From contig JAKQQP010000400.1 of assembly GCA_029564115.1 (NCBI GenBank), positions 1-12,379 on the forward strand: a stretch of 12,379 nt of DNA. The letters are read 5' to 3'. The DNA comes from Candidatus Rifleibacteriota bacterium. GTDB taxonomy: Bacteria > Riflebacteria > Ozemobacteria > Ozemobacterales > Ozemobacteraceae. The notes under the pieces are model-generated. The model was given only the letters and a program-made list of their open reading frames with translations. It was not told the origin of the DNA and did not search any database. Position numbers and translations under genes: made by a program. Positions within the stretch are counted from its first letter, which is position 1. Each line of letters starts with the position of its first letter. Below, piece after piece: positions 6,089-12,342 of the stretch.

Positions 6089-6652
6089 ATGAAACAGTTC
6101 AAAACAATAGTGATTTCTTCGAGGCGTGGTGCAATGCTGCTCATGCTTTTTGTCATGCTGGTTGCCGGTGGTATTGCCATTTTGAAAATGGTTCCGAATG
6201 AAGAGCTGATAATGCGCCGGGATCGGGAAAAGTCTTTGAACGTGGCTCTTAGTCAGTTGCGGGAAGCTTACGATATGGCGCTGATTGCATCGGCATCACT
6301 GGCGACCTGGAGCGATTTTGCTTCTTCAACGGTCGCTCTGCCTGCCAGCGTAAGTGCACAAATTGCCTCTTTGACTCAATGGGGGTTCATTGCCGACAAT
6401 CCGAAAGATTCGGTCATACCTGACCATCTGTGGGGTGTCGATCGCCCTTATTACTGGCGGGTTTCAACCAATATTGCCACCAACAGCAGTTTTGAAGGCG
6501 ACATGAATGGTTGGATGACTTCTGATGGTCTCAGTTATTCTGTCGATGAAAGTGTTTTTCTTAATTCTGCAGGTCTCGACGATTATCCTTATCAGAATAA
6601 ACTCGGGATAATATTTACCGGCAAAGGGCATTCTCTGAAAATAGCCCGCTGA
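6089..6652 (+). CDS. Pseudopilin-like membrane-anchored protein
   Basis: The 187-residue product has a short basic head (MKQFKTIVISSRRG) followed by a membrane segment at ~15-34 and an amphipathic helix with MRRDREKSLNVALSQLREAYD (42-62). This layout is typical of type II secretion and type IV pilus pseudopilins, where G14 would precede the prepilin peptidase cut; the canonical Glu at +5 is replaced by a hydrophobic residue. The region 75-135 (with WGVDRPYYWR) is unrecognised. The tail from ~139 contains NSSFEGDMNGW, like the opening of NxSFE..GW beta-sandwich, carbohydrate-binding-type modules, but only about 50 residues follow. A perfect hairpin lies 17 nt after the stop, so this end appears natural. 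The start has only weak Shine-Dalgarno matches (AAGG 12 nt away, GAGAG adjacent). No other secretion genes are adjacent. Confidence 0.72.
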   Translation: MKQFKTIVISSRRGAMLLMLFVMLVAGGIAILKMVPNEELIMRRDREKSLNVALSQLREAYDMALIASASLATWSDFASSTVALPASVSAQIASLTQWGFIADNPKDSVIPDHLWGVDRPYYWRVSTNIATNSSFEGDMNGWMTSDGLSYSVDESVFLNSAGLDDYPYQNKLGIIFTGKGHSLKIAR

Positions 6653-6668
6653 CGGCCGGTCTAAATAC

Positions 6669-6702
6669 GAAAACCGGATTCTGTTTCCAGAATCCGGTTT
6701 TC
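6669..6702. terminator. Perfect bidirectional terminator hairpin
   Basis: Arms 6669-6683 and 6688-6702 are exact reverse complements (GAAAACCGGATTCTG) around a 4-nt loop, a 15-bp stem with A/T ends that give a short U-run in either direction. It lies between the convergent pseudopilin-like gene and tRNA-Ala and can serve both. Confidence 0.85.
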
Positions 6703-6704
6703 GG

Positions 6705-6777
6705 TGGAGCTGAACGGGATCGAACCGTCGACCTCTTGAATGCCATTCAAGCGCGCTCCCAACTGCGCCACAGCCCC
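6705..6777 (-). tRNA. tRNA-Ala (anticodon GGC)
   Basis: The minus strand folds as a full 73-nt tRNA: acceptor GGGGCTG/CAGCTCC, D stem GCGC/GCGC, anticodon stem CTTGA/TCAAG with loop ATGGCAT, variable AGGTC, T stem GACGG/CCGTT with loop TTCGATC, discriminator A. The anticodon GGC (complement of 6742-6744) reads GCC and by wobble GCU. The G3-U70 pair, the identity element for alanyl-tRNA synthetase, is present. The CCA end is not encoded: the gene is followed by CCG, where the third base already belongs to the terminator stem. It therefore needs CCA addition after processing. It has its own promoter. Confidence 0.96.
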
Positions 6778-6791
6778 ATATCGTATGGCCT

Positions 6792-6820
6792 ATGTTATCA
6801 CGAATTTTTCAGACAGTCAA
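6792..6820 (-). promoter_or_regulatory. Promoter of the tRNA-Ala gene
   Basis: On the minus strand, TTGACT (6820-6815), a 17-bp spacer and TAACAT (6797-6792) end 14 bp before the tRNA 5' end at 6777, the expected spacing for a short tRNA leader. It lies between the second GalT gene and the tRNA, so the tRNA need not depend on read-through. Confidence 0.65.
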
Positions 6821-6860
6821 GAAAAAATAAAAAATACTCAAGACATAGCAAGTTCTTGCT
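6820..6860 (-). terminator. Possible weak terminator after the GalT pair
   Basis: Downstream of the second GalT stop, the minus strand has AGCAAG/CTTGCT (6860-6847) or the alternative CAAGA/TCTTG, then a T-rich run TATTTTTTATTTTTTC near 6836-6821. The stems are short and the hairpin is not flush with the T-run, so termination strength is uncertain. Confidence 0.3.
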
Positions 6861-6876
6861 GCTGACGGGCTTTCGC

Positions 6877-7878
6877 TTATTTTAACTCGGCGCCTCGCAG
6901 CATTTTTGCAGCTTCTTCAGGAGTGGTCGGGTTGATGTAAAAGCCTGAGCCCCATTCGAAGCCGGCGATTTTTGTCAGTTTCGGTATAAGCTCAACATGC
7001 CAGTGATAAAATTCGCGGTAAGAATCTGAACATGGCGATGTGTGCAGAACAAAATTGTATGGTTGCCCCGGAAGGAGAGCTTCGAGTTTTTGCAGTGCGG
7101 TCTGCAGGGCGTTAGCAAAACTGTGTACCTGGTTATTTTCAAGCATTTCGAAGAACGGCTGGTGAGATTTCGGAGTAATTTCCATTTCAAACGGAAACCT
7201 CGAGGCGAAAGGGCAAAATACTATATAATTTTCGTTTTCGAAGACAAGCCGTGAACCTTCTTTACTTTCCTGTTTGATGATGTCGCAAAAAAGGCATCTG
7301 TCGTGGTAATGGTAATACTCTCTCGCCCCCTCAAGTTCTTCTTCTATTCGCTTCGGAATAATCGGAGTTGCGACAATATGAGAGTGAGAATGGCTGAAAT
7401 TCGATACACCCTCACCGCTGTTTTTGACGATCATAAAATGTTTGTAACGAGGGTTCTTTTTTATTTCCAGAAGACGCTGTTTGTATGCCCAGATGATTTC
7501 TCGCATTTGGTCAGCAGTCATTCTGGGTATTGTTGCAGTGTGATTCGGGGATTCAATGACCATTTCGTGAACACCGATAGAATTCATGGCGTCGAACATT
7601 CCTATTCCTTCTCGGTCTGAGTCGCCATCTGGCTTTAAAATAGGCGCACTATCGGGTATTACACGAACCCACCAGCCCTTCTGGTTGGCCTGTGTGCCTG
7701 CAGTTCTGAATGATAGCGTCTCTCCGGGGGTAAGGTGTTCATTTCCTTCGCAGAAAGGGCACGTAGTCGGGTCGTCGGGGGTCTGAACGATTTTCTGGAA
7801 ATCCGAGGGTCGCTTTCCGCGCTCTGGCGAAATGATAACCCACTGTTTTAAAACTGGATCTTTTCTAAACTGAGGCAC
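6877..7878 (-). CDS. Diverged GalT paralogue with an HSHSH active site
   Basis: This 333-residue protein is a member of the galactose-1-phosphate uridylyltransferase family, part of the HIT/GalT superfamily. It has the zinc site CPFC (40-43) with a candidate third ligand H113 in ESPNH, a second CLFC pair further on, and FEWGSGFYIN near the end, as in its neighbour. It differs at functional positions: the family HPHxQ motif is HSHSH (163-167), keeping the nucleophile position H165 but replacing Gln by His, and the substrate-contacting NKFPAL of the paralogue is DSAPIL (76-81). An H-x-H-x-H pattern is that of HIT-type nucleotide hydrolases, so activity may have shifted from transfer to hydrolysis or phosphorolysis, or to another sugar nucleotide. 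The start is GTG, with AGGAGG 6 nt upstream. It overlaps the stop of the preceding GalT gene by 14 nt, implying translational coupling. Confidence 0.85.
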   Translation of the reverse strand: MPQFRKDPVLKQWVIISPERGKRPSDFQKIVQTPDDPTTCPFCEGNEHLTPGETLSFRTAGTQANQKGWWVRVIPDSAPILKPDGDSDREGIGMFDAMNSIGVHEMVIESPNHTATIPRMTADQMREIIWAYKQRLLEIKKNPRYKHFMIVKNSGEGVSNFSHSHSHIVATPIIPKRIEEELEGAREYYHYHDRCLFCDIIKQESKEGSRLVFENENYIVFCPFASRFPFEMEITPKSHQPFFEMLENNQVHSFANALQTALQKLEALLPGQPYNFVLHTSPCSDSYREFYHWHVELIPKLTKIAGFEWGSGFYINPTTPEEAAKMLRGAELK

Positions 7879-8887
7879 TACTATCCTCCTGGATATCCTG
7901 GTTAATCAAGAAGCGTGCTGCTTGTTCTGGTGCCACCGGATTAATATAAAACCCGGAGCCCCACTCAAAACCGGCAACCTTTGTCAGTCTTGGCATGATT
8001 TCAAGATGCCAGTGAAAATAATCGGTACAGTGCTCGTCGCAGGGAGAGGTATGAATGATGAAATTAAAGGGGGGATTATTCAGAGTTTTGATGAGCTTGC
8101 GCAAAGTCGCATGCATTATCTCTGCAAGGCCTTCTATCTCGTTTGCATCGACGTCGCCAAAGGAGTCTTTGTGGTCTTTGGGGGTGATCCATGTTTCGAA
8201 GGGAAATCGGGATGCGAAAGGTGCGAAAGCGACGAATTGCTCGTTCTCATGAATGATGCGTTCGCCAGCGCTGAGTTCCTGGCGGATGATATCGCAAAAA
8301 ACACAGCGTTCTTTGTAGTAATAGTAGCGTTTTGCGCCCTCGACTTCTTCCATGGCCCGTTTCGGGATAATCGGAGTAGCGATCAGCTGTGAATGAGGGT
8401 GGTCGAGGCTGGCGCCCGCCGCTGAGCCGTTATTTTTAAATATGAGAATGTATCTGAAACGTCGGTCTCTCTTCAGATCGCGGTATCGGTCGGTGTATGT
8501 GCGCAGAATGCGGGAAATCTGTTCGACGGTGTAGTTGTGAAAGCCGTCGTCGTGATTTGGTGACTCGATGATGACTTCGTGAGCACCAACGCCGTTCATC
8601 ATGTCATAAACACCTATGCCCGTCCGGTCGAGGTCGCCCTCTATCTGCAGAGCCGGGAACTTGTTCGGCACGACTCTAACTGCCCAGCCGGGCTGATTGG
8701 GAAGGGTGTCCGGGGTTCGGTATGACATGACCTCCTGCGGTGCCATGTTTTCGTTGCCTGGGCAGAAAGGACATTTGTTTTTCTGTCTCGGTGGCTGTGA
8801 AATTTGGAAGTCTGCAGGCGTTTTCGCCTGTTCGTGCAATATAATAACCCACCTTTTGGTGACGGGGTCCTTGCGCAGCTGAGGCAT
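7865..8887 (-). CDS. galT: Galactose-1-phosphate uridylyltransferase, first copy
   Basis: The 340-residue enzyme should move UMP between UDP-glucose and galactose-1-phosphate in the Leloir pathway, in the cytoplasm. Visible elements are the zinc site CPFC (39-42), the nucleotide-contacting PNKFPAL (74-80), ESPNH with H112, the active-site motif HPHSQ (163-167; H165 is the position that carries the uridylyl group in the family), a second CVFC pair, and FEWGSGFYIN near the C-terminus. The frame is open back to an ATG at 8935, but I chose the ATG at 8887: it has a good GGAAGGGA upstream, begins MPQLRKDP like the paralogue MPQFRKDP, and the longer form would start inside the promoter. First gene of a two-gene operon. 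No galK or galE lies in this window, so related nucleotidyltransferase activities (for example on ADP-sugars) remain possible. Confidence 0.88.
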   Translation of the reverse strand: MPQLRKDPVTKRWVIILHEQAKTPADFQISQPPRQKNKCPFCPGNENMAPQEVMSYRTPDTLPNQPGWAVRVVPNKFPALQIEGDLDRTGIGVYDMMNGVGAHEVIIESPNHDDGFHNYTVEQISRILRTYTDRYRDLKRDRRFRYILIFKNNGSAAGASLDHPHSQLIATPIIPKRAMEEVEGAKRYYYYKERCVFCDIIRQELSAGERIIHENEQFVAFAPFASRFPFETWITPKDHKDSFGDVDANEIEGLAEIMHATLRKLIKTLNNPPFNFIIHTSPCDEHCTDYFHWHLEIMPRLTKVAGFEWGSGFYINPVAPEQAARFLINQDIQEDSSASV

Positions 8888-8926
8888 CGGTTGTTCCCTT
8901 CCACTTCTATTTTTTTTACCAGCGTA

Positions 8927-8956
8927 ATTATACAATAGTCAGAGGTTGATTCGCAA
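8927..8956 (-). promoter_or_regulatory. Sigma-70-type promoter of the GalT operon
   Basis: On the minus strand, TTGCGA (8956-8951), an 18-bp spacer and a perfect TATAAT (8932-8927) put the transcript start about 30 nt before the ATG at 8887. This argues against the upstream ATG at 8935. Confidence 0.7.
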
Positions 8957-9031
8957 TTTGTTCATGATTTTGCACGTTGTTCAAGAATCTGTACGTAGTT
9001 TCGTCAGTTGGGTACAGAGCGACAAAAAAGG

Positions 9032-9060
9032 TTGACAAGTTGGTGGAGCTTGGTTAATCT
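9032..9060 (+). promoter_or_regulatory. Promoter for the Cys/His and winged-helix protein
   Basis: A perfect -35 TTGACA (9032-9037) is followed after 17 bp by TAATCT (9055-9060), which matches -10 consensus poorly. It reads toward the GTG at 9124, leaving a leader near 57 nt, and diverges from the GalT promoter. Confidence 0.5.
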
Positions 9061-9123
9061 ATTGCAGTCATGTGAATCAACAGTTAGTGTATATCAGGTG
9101 ATATCAAGATAGAGGTGCATACC

Positions 9124-9708
9124 GTGGGACGAAAGCGAACATGTGAACTTCCTTTTTGCAAAGGAGTTGTCGAGGGCACGCGCAACAAGCGTCGCTGTGA
9201 TAACGATAGAAACATTCATCTGCATCAGATTATCTCAAAGAATGTTAAGAAGATCATGAAATACGTTGAAGGCTGTGAAGATTTTACTGCCAATGACGTT
9301 AACCGAGATCTGTTTAAAAGTAAGCTTGATAAAAACGAAAAAGGCTCAATGTACAGACTTTTTCAGGCGATGGTGCGTGAAGGCTACCTGCTTGAACGCG
9401 GTAAACGCGGCGGCCTGAAGGTTTATGCCTGCTCGCCCTCCCACGAAAAAGACAGTGATGAAGTGTCTGTTGGTGTTGCTGCTCCGGTACCGGTTTCGAC
9501 AGAGCAGCGTCGTCTCAGCCCCGAAGAAATCCTTCTCGGGAAACTGCGTGAGTTTGTGCATCTGAAAAGCGGCCAATGGAACCATGACGACTGGGTGTGG
9601 CTGTTGAACCGATCGGATATAAAGGAATTCGGTGTATCAGAGTCTGATATCGGCAGAATTCTCGAAGAAGAAAAGGCCAGGTTCTGGTTGCAGCGCAATA
9701 ATTATTGA
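9124..9708 (+). CDS. Putative regulator: Cys/His N-terminus and winged helix
   Basis: I do not recognise this 194-residue protein. Its N-terminus is basic and contains C7, C12, C25, H32 and H34, which could bind a metal. Residues ~38-95 look like a winged-helix DNA-binding domain: helices, then AMVREGYLLERGKRGGLKVY, a typical recognition-helix and wing pattern. A Ser/Val/Pro-rich linker (~97-122) leads to a C-terminal helical segment with two Trp-rich stretches (QWNHDDWVWLL and ARFWLQ). A DNA- or RNA-binding regulatory role is inferred. I prefer the GTG at 9124, since AGAGGTG lies 6 nt upstream; the GTG at 9115 sits inside that ribosome-binding site. It has its own promoter and terminator, hence a single-gene transcript. 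Confidence 0.7.
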   Translation: MGRKRTCELPFCKGVVEGTRNKRRCDNDRNIHLHQIISKNVKKIMKYVEGCEDFTANDVNRDLFKSKLDKNEKGSMYRLFQAMVREGYLLERGKRGGLKVYACSPSHEKDSDEVSVGVAAPVPVSTEQRRLSPEEILLGKLREFVHLKSGQWNHDDWVWLLNRSDIKEFGVSESDIGRILEEEKARFWLQRNNY

Positions 9709-9721
9709 TCGTTGAACTATT

Positions 9722-9756
9722 AAACAAAAAGCCCCGCTTGTCGGGGCTTTTTGTTT
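9722..9756 (+). terminator. Rho-independent terminator
   Basis: Exact 15-bp arms (9722-9736 and 9742-9756) of the type AAACAAAAAGCCCCG around a 5-nt loop end in CGGGGCTTTTTGTTT. It follows the stop of the preceding plus-strand gene by 13 nt; symmetry means it could also act on the opposite strand. Confidence 0.92.
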
Positions 9757-9813
9757 GTGATTATTTCAGGCGGTCTTTGTCGCTTTTGACAGTGCGGGTT
9801 CTGGCTGTATGAA

Positions 9814-9849
9814 GAAGCCCCCTCGAATCGAGTGGTTCGAGGGGGCTTC
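9814..9849 (-). terminator. Terminator hairpin for the hyperacidic protein gene
   Basis: Perfect 14-bp arms GAAGCCCCCTCGAA / TTCGAGGGGGCTTC (9814-9827, 9836-9849) flank an 8-nt loop, 12 bp beyond the stop at 9862. The stem is strong, but the following tract on the minus strand is only TTCTTC-like, so termination may rely mainly on the hairpin. Confidence 0.75.
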
Positions 9850-9861
9850 GCTTAAATAGCT

Positions 9862-10248
9862 TTATTCGTCTTCGAGGTCGTCGTCTTCTTCTTCGTCTTC
9901 GAAGTCGTCATAGTCGTCAAAATCTTCATCTTCTTCTTCGTCTTCAAAATCGTCGTCTTCGTCGTCTTCGAAGTCATCGTCTTCTTCTTCGTCTTCTTCA
10001 AAGTCGTCGTCGAAATCGTCTTCGTCTTCCTCTTCGTCTTCGAATTCTTCATCGTCTTCGCCTTCGATGACTTCTTCGTCTTCTTCTTCGTCTTCGAATT
10101 CTTCGTCGTCTATATATTCTTCGTCTTCATCGTCGAAGTCTTCAAATTCGTCTTCGTCGAGATCTTCTTCTTCATCATCGTCAAGGTTGTCCCAGTCTTT
10201 CTGGGCTGCGAGGATTTTAACTTCTTCTGTTTCAAACAATTTTGGCAT
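9862..10248 (-). CDS. Hyperacidic Asp/Glu-repeat protein
   Basis: The product is 128 residues. A short normal head (MPKLFETEEVKILAAQKDWDNL) is followed by about 105 residues made almost only of Asp and Glu, punctuated by single Phe, Tyr, Ile, Val or Leu. A motif of the type (D/E)(D/E)FEDEEED(D/E)(D/E) occurs four times, suggesting growth by internal duplication of a simple DNA repeat. The chain should be disordered and carry an extreme negative charge; no basic residue occurs after the head. Such tails elsewhere mimic nucleic acid or bind basic proteins and metal ions, but nothing here identifies a partner. There is no signal peptide, so it is probably cytoplasmic. AAGGGG lies 7 nt before the ATG and a near-consensus promoter lies upstream, so the gene appears real and well expressed. 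Confidence 0.8.
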   Translation of the reverse strand: MPKLFETEEVKILAAQKDWDNLDDDEEEDLDEDEFEDFDDEDEEYIDDEEFEDEEEDEEVIEGEDDEEFEDEEEDEDDFDDDFEEDEEEDDDFEDDEDDDFEDEEEDEDFDDYDDFEDEEEDDDLEDE

Positions 10249-10307
10249 GACGATAACCCCTTTCTTGCGTAACGATTTGCAGATAAATCATAATTAAGAT
10301 TCGTTGC

Positions 10308-10337
10308 AATATAGGCATACTTCAAAAAGCCTGTCAA
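10308..10337 (-). promoter_or_regulatory. Strong sigma-70-type promoter of the hyperacidic gene
   Basis: On the minus strand, a perfect TTGACA (10337-10332), an 18-bp spacer and TATATT (10313-10308) precede the ATG at 10248 by about 60 bp. A T-rich, UP-element-like tract lies just upstream of the -35 box. Confidence 0.75.
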
Positions 10338-10349
10338 CAAAAAAAACAA

Positions 10350-10880
10350 AATTCTTCATTCCTTATTTCCGCTCAGTTTTTTTGCGTCTGGGAAAAAGCT
10401 TTGCGTCGCTGTTTCGGGCGACTTCTTTCTGGGTTGCGGGAGTCGTGGTTTATTTCAGTTTTTTACCGTTGCCAGCCGTTTAATAATGAGAGGCGTGAGT
10501 ACTTGGTTTTTGTTTTTTTTTGCATGCGCAGAAAACTTCCGTGTGTTTGTTTTGCTGGAGGGCGTCGCGCTCGGTCTTCGGCAATGGTAAGGGCTTGAGA
10601 ATATAATGTGTTTGTTTGCATAAATTTGCTGACGTGACTGTTGTACGGGATTTGGTTGTGGCGACAAAACTCTATTGTTGGTTTGCCCTATCTGCCCTGT
10701 GGTAAATTTTCTGACTCTCTGCTGTTTGCAAATGGTTGCGACTGGTTTTCGGCTATAAATTCAGTGGTGGTGTTGCTGTGAGTATAAGAGCGGAAAGGGG
10801 CGGGAGTGGCTAAAATGGCCAGTTTGAACCGGTTCTGCAGTTGCTTTGTAACAGGGTCGAGGCCTGGAGGGTACATAGGT
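10350..10880. other. Gene-free G/T-rich intergenic stretch
   Basis: About 530 bp between the divergent hyperacidic gene and the ffh promoter contain no convincing reading frame, tRNA or terminator. The plus strand is strikingly rich in G and T with T-runs (for example near 10507-10521) and few C or A. Only short inverted repeats occur, such as TGGC/GCCA near 10808-10822. I looked for an SRP RNA, given ffh next door, and did not see its conserved GGAAGCAGC-type segment. It may be a long leader, an unrecognised non-coding RNA, or decayed sequence. Confidence 0.5.
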
Positions 10881-10881
10881 C

Positions 10882-10910
10882 TTGACTAAAATCTGTAGTT
10901 AAGTTATACT
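10882..10910 (+). promoter_or_regulatory. Near-consensus sigma-70 promoter of ffh
   Basis: TTGACT (10882-10887), a 17-bp spacer and TATACT (10905-10910) give one mismatch per hexamer with ideal spacing. The leader to the ATG at 10956 is about 40 nt. Because rpsP follows closely, this promoter probably drives both. Confidence 0.82.
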
Positions 10911-10955
10911 GGCAACTCTATTCTGCCTTTATTGAATTAAAATAGGAGTAAGTCA

Positions 10956-12299
10956 ATGTTTCAGGGCCTTTCCGAGAAGCTCACTTCGGTCTTCGAAAAA
11001 ATGCGTAGATCGGGTAAGCTTACTGAGAAAGATATCGATTTGGCTCTTAACGAAGTGAAGATGGCGCTTCTGGAAGCAGACGTCAATTTCAGGGTCGTTA
11101 AGAACTTTATCAAGCGCATTAAAGAGCGGGCGCTCGGCTCTGAAATCCTAAAGAGTCTTACTCCTACTCAGCAGGTCGTTAAGATAGTTCTCGAAGAACT
11201 GACTTCGTTGCTGGGCTCTGAGCGCAGCAAAATCAATGTTGCCTCTAAAAAACCGACGGTTATTCTTATGGCTGGTCTGCAGGGCTCTGGCAAAACTACT
11301 ACCAGTGCTAAACTTGCTCTTTATCTGCGCAAAGATGAAAAGAAAAACCCGATGCTGGTTGCCTGCGATATTTATCGCCCGGCTGCCGTTAAACAGTTGC
11401 AGGTTCTTGGTGACCAGCTGAGCGTTGAAGTTTTTGTCGGGCAGCATGGGCAGAAGCCTGCCGATATTGCTTTGAATGCAATTGAACATGCTAAAAATCG
11501 TGATTACGATACAGTGATTATCGATACCGCAGGTCGTCTGCATATCGACGAACAGATGATGGCTGAAGTCAAGGGTATCAGAGAAGCGGTTTCTCCTCAT
11601 GAGGTTCTGCTTGTGGTTGATGCCATGACTGGTCAGGATGCGGTTAATATGGCCACGAGTTTTAACGAAATGCTCGAACTGTCGGGTATTGTTCTGACGA
11701 AACTCGATGGCGATGCCAGAGGTGGCGCGGCCCTTTCTATTCGTGAAGTGACCGGGAAGCCGGTTAAGTTCGTCGGAACCGGCGAAAAATCTTCGTCACT
11801 GGAGCCGTTTTACCCTGACAGAATGGCTCAGCGAATCCTTGGCATGGGAGACGTTCTTTCTCTTATAGAGAAGGCCCAGGCCAACATGGACGAAGAGAAA
11901 ATGAAGGAAATTGAGAAGCGCGTTCTCGATGCGGATTTCAATTTTAACGATTTTCTTTATCAGCTGACCCAGATCAAAAAGATGGGGCCACTCGATCAAC
12001 TTCTCGGCATGATTCCGGGTTTTTCTTCTCTCGGTAACCTGTCAGAATTCTCTTTTGATGACAAAAAGTTCAAGCGTTTCGAAGCAATAATTCTTTCAAT
12101 GACCGAGCAGGAACGCAATGTTCCCGATCTTATCGATGGTTCGCGTCGCAAAAGAATTGCTGCTGGCAGCGGTAACAGTATTCAAGATGTTAACCAGTTG
12201 CTGAAGCAGTTTCAGCAGATGCGCAAAATGATGAAGCAACTCGGAAGCCTTGGCAAACGCAAGGGTGCCGGGAAGCTTTCGAGATTATTTGGAATGTAA
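10956..12299 (+). CDS. ffh: Signal recognition particle protein Ffh (SRP54)
   Basis: This 447-residue GTPase binds SRP RNA and signal sequences of nascent membrane proteins and delivers ribosomes to the receptor FtsY at the inner membrane. The N domain occupies ~1-90. The G domain has the P-loop GLQGSGKTT (107-115), DIYRPAA (138-144), DTAGR (190-194) and TKLDGDARGG (248-257). The Met-rich M domain (~325-447) includes the RNA-binding helix-turn region GSRRKRIAAGSG and an MRKMMKQ segment, ending in a basic tail. Length is normal and all motifs are intact. AGGAG lies 7 nt before the ATG. rpsP starts 43 nt after the stop, the widespread bacterial order. Confidence 0.98.
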   Translation: MFQGLSEKLTSVFEKMRRSGKLTEKDIDLALNEVKMALLEADVNFRVVKNFIKRIKERALGSEILKSLTPTQQVVKIVLEELTSLLGSERSKINVASKKPTVILMAGLQGSGKTTTSAKLALYLRKDEKKNPMLVACDIYRPAAVKQLQVLGDQLSVEVFVGQHGQKPADIALNAIEHAKNRDYDTVIIDTAGRLHIDEQMMAEVKGIREAVSPHEVLLVVDAMTGQDAVNMATSFNEMLELSGIVLTKLDGDARGGAALSIREVTGKPVKFVGTGEKSSSLEPFYPDRMAQRILGMGDVLSLIEKAQANMDEEKMKEIEKRVLDADFNFNDFLYQLTQIKKMGPLDQLLGMIPGFSSLGNLSEFSFDDKKFKRFEAIILSMTEQERNVPDLIDGSRRKRIAAGSGNSIQDVNQLLKQFQQMRKMMKQLGSLGKRKGAGKLSRLFGM

Positions 12300-12302
12300 T
12301 CG

Positions 12303-12318
12303 CCGCGAAAGCGGTTTT
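12303..12318 (+). other. Small hairpin in the ffh-rpsP spacer
   Basis: CCGC-GAAA-GCGG followed by TTTT forms a 4-bp stem with a GNRA tetraloop. It is too short to be a confident terminator, but could weaken read-through or mark a processing point between ffh and rpsP. Confidence 0.3.
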
Positions 12319-12342
12319 GACAACATATAAGGAGTTATTAAA

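Noticed and set aside
6705..6777. tRNA-Ala as an integration site for a mobile element
   Set aside because: No duplicate of the tRNA 3' end, no integrase and no element-like genes are seen in the window.
9862..10248. Triplex-forming homopurine tract in the acidic gene
   Set aside because: The plus strand is TCGTCTTC-like and is regularly interrupted by G, so it is not a pure pyrimidine or purine run.
10067..10297. Poly-Ser plus-strand reading frame
   Set aside because: It is the antisense of the Asp/Glu-repeat gene, which has promoter, ribosome-binding site and terminator on the minus strand.
10350..10880. SRP RNA gene next to ffh
   Set aside because: No GGAAGCAGC-like loop or matching long stem could be found on either strand.
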